Positions 44,420-53,180 of a stretch of DNA of 55,792 bases are shown in pieces. The translations under genes and the position numbers were made by a program. The stretch lies in the NCBI GenBank assembly GCA_036821645.1, contig DAISJD010000008.1, positions 1 to 55,792 on the forward strand. The letters run 5' to 3'. Below the pieces are notes generated by a model, which was not told the origin of the DNA, made no database searches, and was given only the letters and a program-made list of their open reading frames with translations. Numbering within the stretch: position 1 is the first letter of the stretch; each line of letters starts with the position of its first letter. The stretch is from DAISJD01 sp036821645. GTDB taxonomy: Bacteria > Pseudomonadota > Alphaproteobacteria > ATCC43930 > CGMCC-115725.

Positions 44420-44446
44420 TTAGCACTCTGACACAATGAGTGCTAA
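44420..44446. promoter_or_regulatory. Perfect CIRCE element (HrcA operator)
   Basis: TTAGCACTC-N9-GAGTGCTAA, with a 9-nt centre (ATTGTGTCA on the minus strand), is identical to the consensus CIRCE. It overlaps the predicted transcription start of the MBL2/E2-E1-JAB operon and lies 35 nt before the GTG. HrcA binds CIRCE and normally controls groESL; its activity depends on free GroEL. Finding it on a transposon cargo operon is highly unusual. Confidence 0.93.
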
Positions 44447-44448
44447 AA

Positions 44449-44476
44449 TCTATATATAGTTTTTTTTTACAGTCAA
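44449..44476 (-). promoter_or_regulatory. Sigma-70-type promoter of the MBL2 operon
   Basis: On the minus strand TTGACT (44476-44471) and TATAGA (44454-44449) are separated by 16 nt, including an A-tract. Transcription start is predicted at about 44442, inside the CIRCE. A direct repeat of CTATATATAG/CTATATATGG flanks the -35. Confidence 0.7.
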
Positions 44477-44767
44477 CCACTATATATGGTTAATATTTTA
44501 CATATCACTATGTCTATTAAATTACTAAAATAGGTCAACCAATTTTCTAAGATGCGATGTATGAATGCTTTGGTTAGCAGCGACACACGACCTTAATTGT
44601 CAGATTGAGACTGGGGCTCTTTGTCGTCATCTTTGAATGTAGTTGATTTTTCCGTCATGAACAAAGTATGAGGCAAGCAAAGAGACTACTCACTCGCAAA
44701 TTCTATCAGTCATTTTAGGTAACATGCGCTGTTGACTGATCTATTAATCAACCAAGAGCATCAGGCT

Positions 44768-45889
44768 CTATTGCCTTAAACCTGGGAATTTTACTACATT
44801 CGGACCAAAATCACGTTCGATGGTTTTTTCGGGAAATTTATAACCGGTTACCAATTCAAAAATCTTTTTACCTAAACCAATTCTTTCATTAATCCCCGCT
44901 AACATACTAGGTCCGCGCTCGTTCAGTCGCTCAAGAGCCCTGTCCAAGAGTTCAGGCTCCTCTAATGGCATTTCCTCATCATAACGTTCATTCTTAGCTT
45001 GCCCACTTTTTACAATACGAATATTTGCCGTTCTATATTGTGTCGCACTAATTAGATCAAGATCGTATGCGCGTCTTACCAAGGCCCGAGCCGAAACCTT
45101 CCATCTCAGTTTCAATTCAAATATCGCACCCCAGTTCAGGTTTTTTCCACGAGGAAATTCTCTAATAAAAGCGGCTCGCGGAAGCAAAAAAGCGCTTGCA
45201 AAACAATTTGCCTGATCCTCCGTCTCACGATTCCCTGTCTGCACACCACGATGAAGTATAAGATGACCAATTTCATGTGCTATATCAAAGCGGAGCCTAC
45301 AAAGACTTTCCTTGGAAGAGCTCCTAACAATTATTGGACGAGGACGTGCCATTGAAAGTGCATCAATTCTCTCCGAAATACCCCCTAGGCATGTTACAAT
45401 TGCACCAGCATTCTCCACGACACGCATCACACTTACTATTGGTCCTCCAAGACCCAACCCCCAATACTCACGCGCGTACTCTGCAATCTGTTCAACTTCA
45501 TTCACATTATTTACCGTAGCATCAGGGAAATTTACCAAAGGTAATCTCAAGCAAGAATCTAGTTCAGAAACAATCCTGTCTAAGATTGTTCCCCTCGCCA
45601 AGACCTGACTAGTAAGAGATGCAGGTGTAGAAAACTGTTTTCTGAAATGGCATTGTTCCGGCTTAACGCTCGATTCAAATAAAGTGTGTAAAAAATTATT
45701 TTTTACGTCAAGAATATCACTGAGAGCACTAACCATCTCCCCATTCGGTTTCTTTGCGCCAGTTTCCAACTGTTGAACATACTGACGCGTTGCACCCACG
45801 GCTTGACCAACCTCGTCCAAAGAAAGCCCCCAGGCTATCCGGGCAAGGCGGAGCTGCTCACCGCTAAATCTGTCAGGTTCCTGAGACAT
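44768..45889 (-). CDS. XRE-family regulator fused to ImmA/IrrE metallopeptidase
   Basis: The 373-residue protein has an N-terminal helix-turn-helix (EQLRLARIAWGLSLDEVGQAVGATRQYVQQLETG) and a C-terminal ImmA/IrrE zinc peptidase (FDIAHEIGHLILHRG, with HExxH as HEIGH). This architecture is found in phage and mobile-element regulators that cleave a repressor after stress. ATG 45889 is used because the family starts just before the helix-turn-helix. The preceding gene ends 58 nt upstream in the same direction. Likely operators are the 19-bp-spaced repeats at 46600-46649. Confidence 0.88.
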   Translation of the reverse strand: MSQEPDRFSGEQLRLARIAWGLSLDEVGQAVGATRQYVQQLETGAKKPNGEMVSALSDILDVKNNFLHTLFESSVKPEQCHFRKQFSTPASLTSQVLARGTILDRIVSELDSCLRLPLVNFPDATVNNVNEVEQIAEYAREYWGLGLGGPIVSVMRVVENAGAIVTCLGGISERIDALSMARPRPIIVRSSSKESLCRLRFDIAHEIGHLILHRGVQTGNRETEDQANCFASAFLLPRAAFIREFPRGKNLNWGAIFELKLRWKVSARALVRRAYDLDLISATQYRTANIRIVKSGQAKNERYDEEMPLEEPELLDRALERLNERGPSMLAGINERIGLGKKIFELVTGYKFPEKTIERDFGPNVVKFPGLRQ

Positions 45890-45947
45890 ACGCAAAATCG
45901 GCAAAAGCCGTCACCCTTTCCCATAGATAAACAACCAAAGCAAAAGA

Positions 45948-46550
45948 CTAACTTGCAGAACTCAAATCATTAGCATCCTCACCTGGCAAACCAACAACAG
46001 GAGGCGGCAATTCTACACCTTCATCAACGTCCGACACAACGGAGAATATTGTGGGAACCTTTACACCCAAAGGCACTTCCCATATAACATATGGTGGGGA
46101 AAATTCATCAAATACTATAAATTTAATTGCCATTATACTACCATCATCATCAGTTTCGACTGCAAAACGATAAAATTTTTCATCACTAATTTCTATATCT
46201 TTATCAAAATCAAAAGATAACTGCCGCAGATCATTGAAGGATTGGCTCTTGGTACGATCATTTGGCTCGTCAGCTAAACCACGATAGAAACGGACAGGAA
46301 TGCGACCGATGGCAAAAATGAATCGTAAGCTACCATCAATGATTTTTAACCATTCAAAGCCTAGGCTCTGTGCCGCTTCTCTTATGCGATAACGACCATA
46401 CTGAAACGCGCAGGAACCCAGGGTCCATCCATTATCGCCAATTGAAGTGTTATTACTCTCCAATGCATCGTTACGTCCTCTGGCGATCAGTCGAGCAACC
46501 GCACTAAGCCGTTCTTCTGTCAGATCTGCATGAACATCCCAAGGTACCAT
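45948..46550 (-). CDS. Hypothetical partner of the XRE-ImmA protein
   Basis: A protein of about 200 residues with a helical N terminus (LTEERLSAVARLIARGRNDAL) and a beta-rich C terminus (RQLSFDFDKDIEISDEKFYRFAVETDDDGSIMAIKFIVFDEF). I do not recognise the family. It precedes the XRE-ImmA gene in the same direction and probably forms an operon with it, as a substrate or toxin-like partner. The start is uncertain: ATG 46550 is chosen, but a TTG at 46607 is in frame. Confidence 0.65.
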   Translation of the reverse strand: MVPWDVHADLTEERLSAVARLIARGRNDALESNNTSIGDNGWTLGSCAFQYGRYRIREAAQSLGFEWLKIIDGSLRFIFAIGRIPVRFYRGLADEPNDRTKSQSFNDLRQLSFDFDKDIEISDEKFYRFAVETDDDGSIMAIKFIVFDEFSPPYVIWEVPLGVKVPTIFSVVSDVDEGVELPPPVVGLPGEDANDLSSAS

Positions 46551-46599
46551 GTTCCCTGTGCCCCACGTAGAATGATTCAAAGATGTGCTTTTTTCAAAA

Positions 46600-46649
46600 T
46601 TTGTCAACCAAAACTAGCTTTGTCAACCAACATCGGATTTGTCAACAAA
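46600..46649. promoter_or_regulatory. Three direct repeats at 19-bp period, putative operator
   Basis: TTTGTCAACCAA (46600-46611), TTTGTCAACCAA (46619-46630) and TTTGTCAACAAA (46638-46649) are evenly spaced 19 bp apart, about two helix turns. On the minus strand each includes TTGACA, a -35-like hexamer. They lie directly upstream of the XRE-ImmA operon and fit a cooperative autoregulatory operator. Confidence 0.7.
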
Positions 46650-46701
46650 CGTAATAGATGTATTTTTATTAAAATAAATCTATAATTAGTTTTAATAAAT
46701 A

Positions 46702-48495
46702 TTAATTAAGATTGATATCCATTTTACTCAATGCGTTTAACAGTGCTGAGTGACAGGGAAACTGGTCATCAAATGAAGAGGAATGTTTAAATGCCTCGGC
46801 AGTACCTGTGCAAAGACCAGTTAAATTTTTCATAACCCCTTTTTGATATCTAATTCTTGAAAGAAATAAATTTAACCAATTTAGAAATAAATTTTCATCT
46901 TTTAGCTCAAAAACCAAGCCTGTTAGCGGTTCTTCTACTTTTTTCATGTATCCTAAATCATCTTTCTTATTTATTTTCCTGCGCTGTATTTCAAAAATAT
47001 ATATGATTTTATCAATAAATTTCAGTCTTACAACAAAAATTCCTCTTGGTATTTCTCTTTCCAAATCATAATAAACCCAATTTCTCACACTAGTTTCTAT
47101 TGAAACATCTTCGAGGGGGATTGGAATTAATGCGATAAGTTTGGGCTCTTCATCAGATTTGAAACCATCCTCAAAGGTAAACCACTCAACAGATAGAACC
47201 TTTTCTGGATATTCATTTTTTAACCATCGAAAGGCATTCCACATGTCACGTAATGTTCCCTCGGATTCAAAAACCGGCTTTGCATGGATCGACACGTGCC
47301 CGACGTCTTTTTGCGTTCCATGCGGTTCACCTGGGGAGTAACCGTCCGAACCGTCAACGATGATTTTTGTACCCGATGACGTTTTTGCTTTGTCTCTATA
47401 GATATCGACGATAGCTCTTGGCTCACCAAGAATTTCAAAATCGTCTTCCTCTTCTTCTAAACTTCCCCCGTCCTGATCCGGCTCATCATTATTAGTCATT
47501 TTGATATGATCGGGTTGGTTACGGTCTTGTCCATTCTTCCAGCCCTTCCCCTTACCGTCTTCATCGGAAGGAGTGTCTGTTTTATTGGTGTTTTGCCGAT
47601 CGCGAAGAATTGTTCTACCTTTTGGATCACTACAGCCAAGCAGTCTCAGTGCAAGAAACGTTTGATGATTATTAATCCACAATCCAGAAACCTTAATCGT
47701 AGCTGGTCCTTGAAACCAAGGGGAAACTTTGATAAACGCGTGCCCTCCTTGTCCATAATATGCCGCTTCAATCTGTGCATAAATTTCCTTGGAAACATGT
47801 TTTGTATATTCATCGTATAAAGTGTGCGCAACGTATGTTACATCCCCATTGTACAAATTCGGTTGCAACTTAACAGCCCATGTGCCTGGTGGTCTTGGCT
47901 CATCGAAAGGAACAGACAATCTCTCTTGAACTTCATTCCAGTTATAGGTCATTATAATACGAGAGACCTCTTGAGATCGACCATAAAGCCGAATCAAAAT
48001 TTCAGTGCATGGAATAATAATATTATAATTATCGTTTTGAGATAAGCTTACTAACCAGTTCTTATCTCTCTGGTATTTTAAAGCATACGAATTATAATCA
48101 ATTAAAAACTCACGTTTACTATTTTGAAATTGCGATGGCGATATAAATTCCCATTTTTTTCTTGTAAAATCTACTTTAAACTCATTTATCTCGAATTCAA
48201 TTTCTGAATTACAGTAACCATTATTCCATATTGTACCGATTCTGAGCGCACTCAACGAACCAATAGCGACATAAACCTTCTTCCAAGAAAGTAATAATTT
48301 ATTTTTATCCATTTTTCTAAAAAAAATTGCAATTTTTGGTGAAGATTGTGCTCTTTGATTTTTTTGTACACCGCCATACCACCAGACAACATAGTCTGTA
48401 TCTTTTTCTAATCCATCCCTCCAATCAAAGACTGGTCTTTTAGCTTTTGAAAGACGTCTGATAGATACTTCCATGGGGTCCGTATCGGAAAACAT
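46702..48495 (-). CDS. TnsE-like transposition protein (tentative)
   Basis: The 597-residue protein has a beta-rich N-terminal half, a charged low-complexity linker (about 335-370, e.g. GGSLEEEEDDFEI), and a compact C-terminal domain (SEGTLRDMWNAFRWLKNEYPEKVLSVEWFTFEDGF...YIFEIQRR...LVFELKD...SRIRYQKGVMKNL). Length, overall plan and the pattern of hydrophobic EV-D/W...KIRRGVVK-like segments recall Tn7 TnsE, which directs insertion to replicating DNA on plasmids. It lies alone at the opposite end, reading toward the cargo. Homology is by eye only; an unrelated cargo protein is possible. Confidence 0.55.
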   Translation of the reverse strand: MFSDTDPMEVSIRRLSKAKRPVFDWRDGLEKDTDYVVWWYGGVQKNQRAQSSPKIAIFFRKMDKNKLLLSWKKVYVAIGSLSALRIGTIWNNGYCNSEIEFEINEFKVDFTRKKWEFISPSQFQNSKREFLIDYNSYALKYQRDKNWLVSLSQNDNYNIIIPCTEILIRLYGRSQEVSRIIMTYNWNEVQERLSVPFDEPRPPGTWAVKLQPNLYNGDVTYVAHTLYDEYTKHVSKEIYAQIEAAYYGQGGHAFIKVSPWFQGPATIKVSGLWINNHQTFLALRLLGCSDPKGRTILRDRQNTNKTDTPSDEDGKGKGWKNGQDRNQPDHIKMTNNDEPDQDGGSLEEEEDDFEILGEPRAIVDIYRDKAKTSSGTKIIVDGSDGYSPGEPHGTQKDVGHVSIHAKPVFESEGTLRDMWNAFRWLKNEYPEKVLSVEWFTFEDGFKSDEEPKLIALIPIPLEDVSIETSVRNWVYYDLEREIPRGIFVVRLKFIDKIIYIFEIQRRKINKKDDLGYMKKVEEPLTGLVFELKDENLFLNWLNLFLSRIRYQKGVMKNLTGLCTGTAEAFKHSSSFDDQFPCHSALLNALSKMDINLN

Positions 48496-48544
48496 TTACA
48501 ATAGAACAGATTCTCTACCCAGAGGAAATAAACAATACATTAAC

Positions 48545-48591
48545 TTGTCGCATCAATTTCAAAAAAGTCGCATTTATTTCTAAAAATGACA
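48545..48591 (-). repeat. Transposon end distal to tnsA: two TnsB-binding sites
   Basis: Reading from the terminus on the minus strand, site 1 (48591-48567) begins TGTCATTTTTAGAAAT and ends ATGCGAC. Site 2 (48566-48545) is TTTTTTGAAATTGATGCGAC plus AA. They match the sites at the other end. Fewer sites are visible than at the tnsA end, an asymmetry usual for Tn7-like elements. Confidence 0.85.
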
Positions 48592-48596
48592 ACCCC
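48592..48596. repeat. Target-site duplication ACCCC, right copy
   Basis: Identical to the 5 bp at 32554-32558 on the other side of the element. Confidence 0.95.
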
Positions 48597-49434
48597 CGCC
48601 CACCAGGGCCGGCATCGACGCGCTGTGATGGGGGGCCCGAAACGGGCGGTGGCGCATCAACCGCCCCTCGCGCAGCAACCCCGCCACAGAATGGATCATG
48701 CTGACCTCCAACGCCTCGTGGGGGGCAAGCGGCGGCAGCAGGCCGGGCAGGCGGGCGGCCAACATGGATTTGCCGGAGCCGGGCGGCCCGCACATCAACA
48801 GATGATGCCCCCCGGCGGCGGCGATTTCCAGCACGCGCTTGGCACTTTCCTGGCCCTTTACATCCGTAAGGTCGAGGGGACGGTCCGGTTCCACCGCAAG
48901 GGCGGGTTCGGGACGGCGCAGCACCTGATCGCCCTTGAAATGATTGATCAGTGCCAAAAGCGAGGCCGGAGCCAACACATCGAGATCCCCGCCCCATGCC
49001 GCCTCGCCGCCACAGGCAGCGGGACAGATGAGGCCGCGCCCCTGGGCACTGGCCCCGATCGCGGCGGGCAAGGCCCCGGCCACGGGGGCGAGCGTACCGT
49101 CCAAGCCCAATTCCCCGAGACAGACGTACGGATCGATATCCTCCGCCGTCAAGACGCCCATCGCGACCAACAACCCGATGGCGATGGGCAGGTCGTAATG
49201 GCTGCCCTCCTTCACCACATCGGCGGGGGCGAGGTTGACGACGATGCGCTTGGGCGGCAAGGACAGGCCCAGCGCCAACAAGGCCGCCCGCACCCGTTCG
49301 CGCGATTCCCCAACCGCCTTGTCCGGCAAGCCGACCACGATGAAGGCGGGCAGGCCCCCGGCGGTCTGGACCTGAACCTCAACCGGCTGAACCTCGATCC
49401 CCTGAAACGCAATCGTCTGTATCCGCGCCACCAT
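48592..49434 (-). pseudogene. comM: comM, 5' part, separated by transposon insertion
   Basis: This encodes the N-terminal half of ComM: an N-terminal Lon-protease-like/ChlI domain (VQTAGGLPAFIVVGLPDKAVGESRERVRAAL...GSHYDLPIAIGLLVAMG) and Walker A (LLMCGPPGSGKSMLAARLPGLLPPL), then RPFRAPHHSASMPALVGG at the break. The start at 49434 (MVARIQTIAFQGIEV) is the family start. Read-through into the transposon adds a few unrelated codons, so a truncated protein without Walker B could be made. Confidence 0.95.
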
Positions 49435-49592
49435 GACCCACAACCACCCCATCCCCGCAACCGGCGGAGCATAGCAAGGTCGTTTTGGGTAAAACATGGG
49501 GTTCTATACAGGTTTTACGGGTGTGCGGCCCATCCCGATGAAGGGCCGCACACCGATGAAAGGCACCTCGCGGGGTTTCCCCCAAATGCATA

Positions 49593-50384
49593 TCAGTAGG
49601 CACTCTTGACAACACCACCGTCGGCGCGGATCGCAGCACCGTGCGTCGCAGAGGCAAGCGGACTGGCGAGATAAGTCACCATGGCGGCAATCTCGTCGGG
49701 ACTGGTGAAACGCTTGATCAGCGAGGTTGGGCGAACATGCTCAAAGAATTCGGCCTCGACCTGGTCGGGGGTTTTACCGCCCGATTGCGCCAATGCATCG
49801 ACGAAATCCCCCACCCCCCGAGAGCGCGTAGGACCAGGCAGCACCGAATTGACCGTGATACCGGTACCGGCAACCGACTCTGCGATGCCGCGCGCAGCAG
49901 CGATCTGGGCAGCTTTGGTCACGCCGTAATGCACCATTTCGGCCGGAATCTGAAGCCCGCTTTCACTGGAAATGAAAAGAATGCGGCCCCAGTTCCGTTC
50001 TCGCATGGCTGGCAAGTATTCACGGGCAAGGCGCACCCCAGACAGCACGTTGACATCGAAGAAACGCAGCCAGTCGGCATCAGGAATATCCTCGAAAGCC
50101 TTGGGCTCGAAAATGCCCAGATTATTGACCAGAATATCGACCCTGGGAAACCGCGCAAGCAGCGCACCCGCCGCCTCGGCCGTCCCGAGATCGCCGGCGA
50201 AACCAGCAACCTTACCGGCACCCAACCCGGCGAGTTCGGTCACCACACCATCGACAGCGGTTTGGGTACGCCCATTGACGATGACATGCGCCCCTTCGTT
50301 GATCATCGCCTTGGCTATGGCATGACCAATGCCAGCGGTGCTGCCGGTAACGAGGGCAATCTTATCTTTGAGCTGTAAATCCAT
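49593..50384 (-). CDS. SDR-family oxidoreductase
   Basis: A 263-residue short-chain dehydrogenase/reductase with Rossmann motif ALVTGSTAGIGHAIA, NNLGIFE (NNxG), and catalytic Ser-Tyr-Lys (SSESGLQIPAEMVHYGVTKAA). ATG 50384 has GGAGAA 8 nt upstream. It is similar to bacterial SDRs that act on ketoacyl or sugar substrates; the substrate is unknown. It follows a second SDR gene in the same direction, 161 nt apart, with the LysR regulator beyond. Confidence 0.92.
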   Translation of the reverse strand: MDLQLKDKIALVTGSTAGIGHAIAKAMINEGAHVIVNGRTQTAVDGVVTELAGLGAGKVAGFAGDLGTAEAAGALLARFPRVDILVNNLGIFEPKAFEDIPDADWLRFFDVNVLSGVRLAREYLPAMRERNWGRILFISSESGLQIPAEMVHYGVTKAAQIAAARGIAESVAGTGITVNSVLPGPTRSRGVGDFVDALAQSGGKTPDQVEAEFFEHVRPTSLIKRFTSPDEIAAMVTYLASPLASATHGAAIRADGGVVKSAY

Positions 50385-50545
50385 GACAATTCTCCAATTT
50401 AGAGTAACGGGCTCTCGCCCTCTCTTGCCTATCGTGCCCGCCTTTTGGCTTGCATCTTTCGGCTTTGACGGTGCGACGAAGAAAAAACTCGCGGTGTCGA
50501 AGGAAAGTTCCGTGTTCACAGCAGAGAACACGGCGTTTTGCTGGC

Positions 50546-51295
50546 TTACAGGTTGCTCATCCCGCCATCTATGATCAATTCACTGCCGACCGTGAACCGG
50601 GACTCATCCGAGGCGAAATAGACGAACGCATCGGCAATCTCATCGGGCGTGCCGAAACGGCCCGCCGGCAACTGGCCGAGGATCGCCTGTTGCATATCGC
50701 TCAGTTGTGCCTCGCTCAGGCCCAGCTTGCCGTAAAGCGGGGTTACAACCGGTCCGGGGCTCACCACATTGGCACGGATGCCACGGCCGATCAATTCACC
50801 CGACAGCGTGCGCGCCAGCGAGATCAGTGCGGCCTTCGTCGCGGCATAGACGCTGGAGTTGGGCATGCCGATCCGGGCATTGATCGACCCGTTGAAGACG
50901 ATCGAGGCCGGGTTGGCCAACACCGGCAGCAGCGCCTGAATCAGGAAATAGGGTCCTTTTACATTGACCGCAAAGGAGCGGTCGAAACCAGCCTCATCAT
51001 AGGCTTCGATAGGACGGAAGTCGGCGATGCCGGCGTTGATCACCAGCGCATCAAGTCTGCCAAATTCGGCCTTGATGGCCTCGACAACGGCCTGTTGCCC
51101 GACAACGTCGCCGGCATCGGCGAGAATGGCAAGAACGTCACCCCCCAACTGCGCCTGTGCGGCTGCAAGGCGTTCAGCATTGGTGCCGGTGATGGCAACG
51201 CGCGCACCTTCTGCCAGAAAGCGTTGGGCGGTGGCAAGGCCGATGCCGCTGGTGGCACCGGTGACGAGGGCGGTCTTGGTGGTGAGACGGCTCAT
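50546..51295 (-). CDS. SDR-family oxidoreductase
   Basis: A 249-residue dehydrogenase/reductase with ALVTGATSGIGLATA, NAGIAD, and catalytic Ser plus YxxxK (FNGSINARIGMPNSSVYAATKAAL). Its start is the Met 24 residues into the open frame, where SDR homology begins. It is divergent from the LysR gene, which probably controls it. Confidence 0.92.
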   Translation of the reverse strand: MSRLTTKTALVTGATSGIGLATAQRFLAEGARVAITGTNAERLAAAQAQLGGDVLAILADAGDVVGQQAVVEAIKAEFGRLDALVINAGIADFRPIEAYDEAGFDRSFAVNVKGPYFLIQALLPVLANPASIVFNGSINARIGMPNSSVYAATKAALISLARTLSGELIGRGIRANVVSPGPVVTPLYGKLGLSEAQLSDMQQAILGQLPAGRFGTPDEIADAFVYFASDESRFTVGSELIIDGGMSNL

Positions 51296-51393
51296 GGCGG
51301 GGGTTCCTTTCGCTCGGAACAGCACAATGATCGTGCTGACAAGGTTGGTGTATACCCAAAGCAAAGATTGATCGATGGGGATAAAATGATCTA

Positions 51394-51416
51394 TTCATTC
51401 AGAATAACTGAATGAA
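51394..51416. promoter_or_regulatory. Perfect 9-bp palindrome at the LysR start
   Basis: TTCATTCAG-AATAA-CTGAATGAA spans the ATG at 51412, which suggests that the true LysR start is the ATG at 51427 and that this is its operator. It lies in the divergent promoter region shared with the SDR gene. Confidence 0.6.
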
Positions 51417-51426
51417 AGCTTACCGT

Positions 51427-52344
51427 ATGGACCGCCTGCGCGCCTATGAAGTGTTCACCACGGTCGTCGCCAAGAACGGCTTTGCCCGCGCGGCGGACGC
51501 GCTGGACACCTCGCCGGCTAATGTTACACGCTATATCGCAGAGCTAGAGGCACACCTGGGCGCGCGGCTGCTCAACCGCACTTCCCGCCGCCTCTCGTTG
51601 ACCGAGGCCGGTACGGCACTCTATGAGCGGTTGCGCCATGTCCTCGATGATGTGGCCGAAGCCGAGGCGGCAGCCAGTGCCGACAGCCATGCTCCGCGCG
51701 GCAGGTTGCGCATCAACGCCCCGCTCAGTTTTGGGATCATACATCTGGCACCGCTCTGGCCACGCTTCATGGCAACCTACCCCGATGTCGAGCTCGACAT
51801 TTCCCTGTCCGATCGTGTCGTCGATCTGGTGGGCGAGGGTTATGACCTTGCAATCCGCATCTCTCGCGGGGGGTCGCAGAGCCATGTCGTACGCAAACTG
51901 GCGATATCGCACAATATCGTATGCGCGGCACCGTCTTATATTGCCGCCCATGGTGCCCCCGCCACGCCCGATGATCTGGTCAATCGTGCCTGTATCGCCT
52001 ATACCCTGTCCCCGGAACCCGAGGAATGGCCTTTCCTCGACGCCAATGGACATCCCTATGGCGTACGCATCGTCCCGCGCTTTTCCGCCAACAATGGCGA
52101 CACCGTGCGGGCCATGGCATTGTCGGGCCAGGCGATGGCATGGCTGCCCACGTTTCTCGTGGGTGAGGATCTGCGCGAAGGACGCCTAGTGCGCCTGATG
52201 CCCGATTACCCCCTACCGCCCATCGCCATTCTGGCGGTCTATCCCAGCCGCCGCCACCTCTCCGCCAAGGTGCGCGCAATGGTCGATTTTCTCGCCGCTG
52301 CGTTCAAGGGGGTGCCGCCGTGGGAAGACGGCAAACAAGCATAA
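51427..52344 (+). CDS. LysR-family transcriptional regulator
   Basis: A 305-residue regulator with an N-terminal helix-turn-helix (MDRLRAYEVFTTVVAKNGFARAADALDTSPANVTRYIAELEAHLGARLLNRTSRRLSLTEAG) and a substrate-binding domain (RLRINAPLSFGIIHLAPLWPRFMATYPDVELDISLSDRVVDLVGEGYDLAIRI). ATG 51427 is preferred because an earlier ATG (51412) lies in a palindrome. It is divergent from an SDR gene, the usual LysR arrangement, so it likely activates that gene in response to a metabolite. Confidence 0.92.
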   Translation: MDRLRAYEVFTTVVAKNGFARAADALDTSPANVTRYIAELEAHLGARLLNRTSRRLSLTEAGTALYERLRHVLDDVAEAEAAASADSHAPRGRLRINAPLSFGIIHLAPLWPRFMATYPDVELDISLSDRVVDLVGEGYDLAIRISRGGSQSHVVRKLAISHNIVCAAPSYIAAHGAPATPDDLVNRACIAYTLSPEPEEWPFLDANGHPYGVRIVPRFSANNGDTVRAMALSGQAMAWLPTFLVGEDLREGRLVRLMPDYPLPPIAILAVYPSRRHLSAKVRAMVDFLAAAFKGVPPWEDGKQA

Positions 52345-53180
52345 AGACCGCGCCCGGCAAGTGTGCGGCCATTTTTTACATGATTTATCGATACGAGACT
52401 GTCTGCTTTTTTGCACGGGTTTGCGGTTTAGTTAATCTCATTCAAACGCATGCACGCATCATTTCTCTACACAGTCGTGAATGGGAATATTGTGCGACGA
52501 TGCATAAGAACATAAAAGAGAATAGATGTTTCATGCTCTGTTTTTAATAGAATTTAATAAAAAAATTGCACAAAAAACCAAATTATCGGATTATAACTAG
52601 AATGAGCGCTTCAAAACTGGCGAAGCGTAACGCGAAAATCCTGTCGGATTGATTGGCGGCACAGCCGCTGGGGCCAATCGGCGCTTTATCTGCGGGCACT
52701 TTGTCGGTTTTGGTCCCGTAAGATTTGGCAAAATGGCACTTCATTCATAGGGATGGCGGCTCTCGTGCCCGTCAATTGATTCGTGTCCTGAAAGTGATGC
52801 TTCGTCCGAAATCCGCAATATTCAATTGCCAAGACCCGAAATCACCGATTGGGATCATAGACCGACCTGCCGGAATGAAAACACCGACACCAACACCTGC
52901 CAAGATAAAACGCCCGTGTAAAACCCCACTCTTCAGAGTAATCAAAGCAAAAACGACCCGTTCATGACGAATTCATGATTGGAATATAATAATTTTATGA
53001 CGATAACCCCCTCAATACACTCCGTTTTCACTTGCTGCCTTGCAGGCTTTCGGCTTGACAGGCGGGGTGGGCGCGGTAAGGTGCGGGCCCGTTGTATCGG
53101 GATCCGGGGGCCTGCGACTGGGGGTTTCGGGGTCTTTTCGATCGCGTCTCGCCACGGACCCCGCGCGCCAGGATGATCTC
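52345..53180. other. Long non-coding stretch
   Basis: No convincing gene is visible. The first 230 nt are AT-rich. Short frames such as 52725-52967 lack a Shine-Dalgarno and domain signals. It may hold a decayed gene or insertion remnant, but no recognisable terminal repeats were seen. Confidence 0.5.

Larger units (their letters stand above)
32559..48591. mobile_element. Complete Tn7-like transposon inserted in comM (16,033 bp)
   Basis: Both termini begin TGTCATTTTTA (32559 on the + strand, 48591 on the minus strand), are followed by arrays of TnsB-type sites, and are flanked by ACCCC. The core genes are tnsA, tnsB, tnsC, tniQ and a Cys-rich fifth gene from the 32559 end, with a TnsE-like gene at the other end. 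Cargo is two metallo-beta-lactamase-fold proteins, a membrane protein, an E2-E1-JAB fusion, and an XRE-ImmA module with a partner. The element is much more AT-rich than the chromosome. comM is a known hot spot for this transposon group, such as AbaR/Tn6022 islands of Acinetobacter with duplication ACCGC. With intact ends and genes it may still be mobile. Confidence 0.95.

Noticed and set aside
1194..48591. CRISPR-associated transposon (CAST)
   Set aside because: The Cas9 locus lies about 25 kb outside the transposon boundaries and no effector or array lies inside the element.
52725..52967. Small ORF in the 52.3-53.2 kb gap
   Set aside because: No Shine-Dalgarno, no recognisable domain, and biased low-quality composition.
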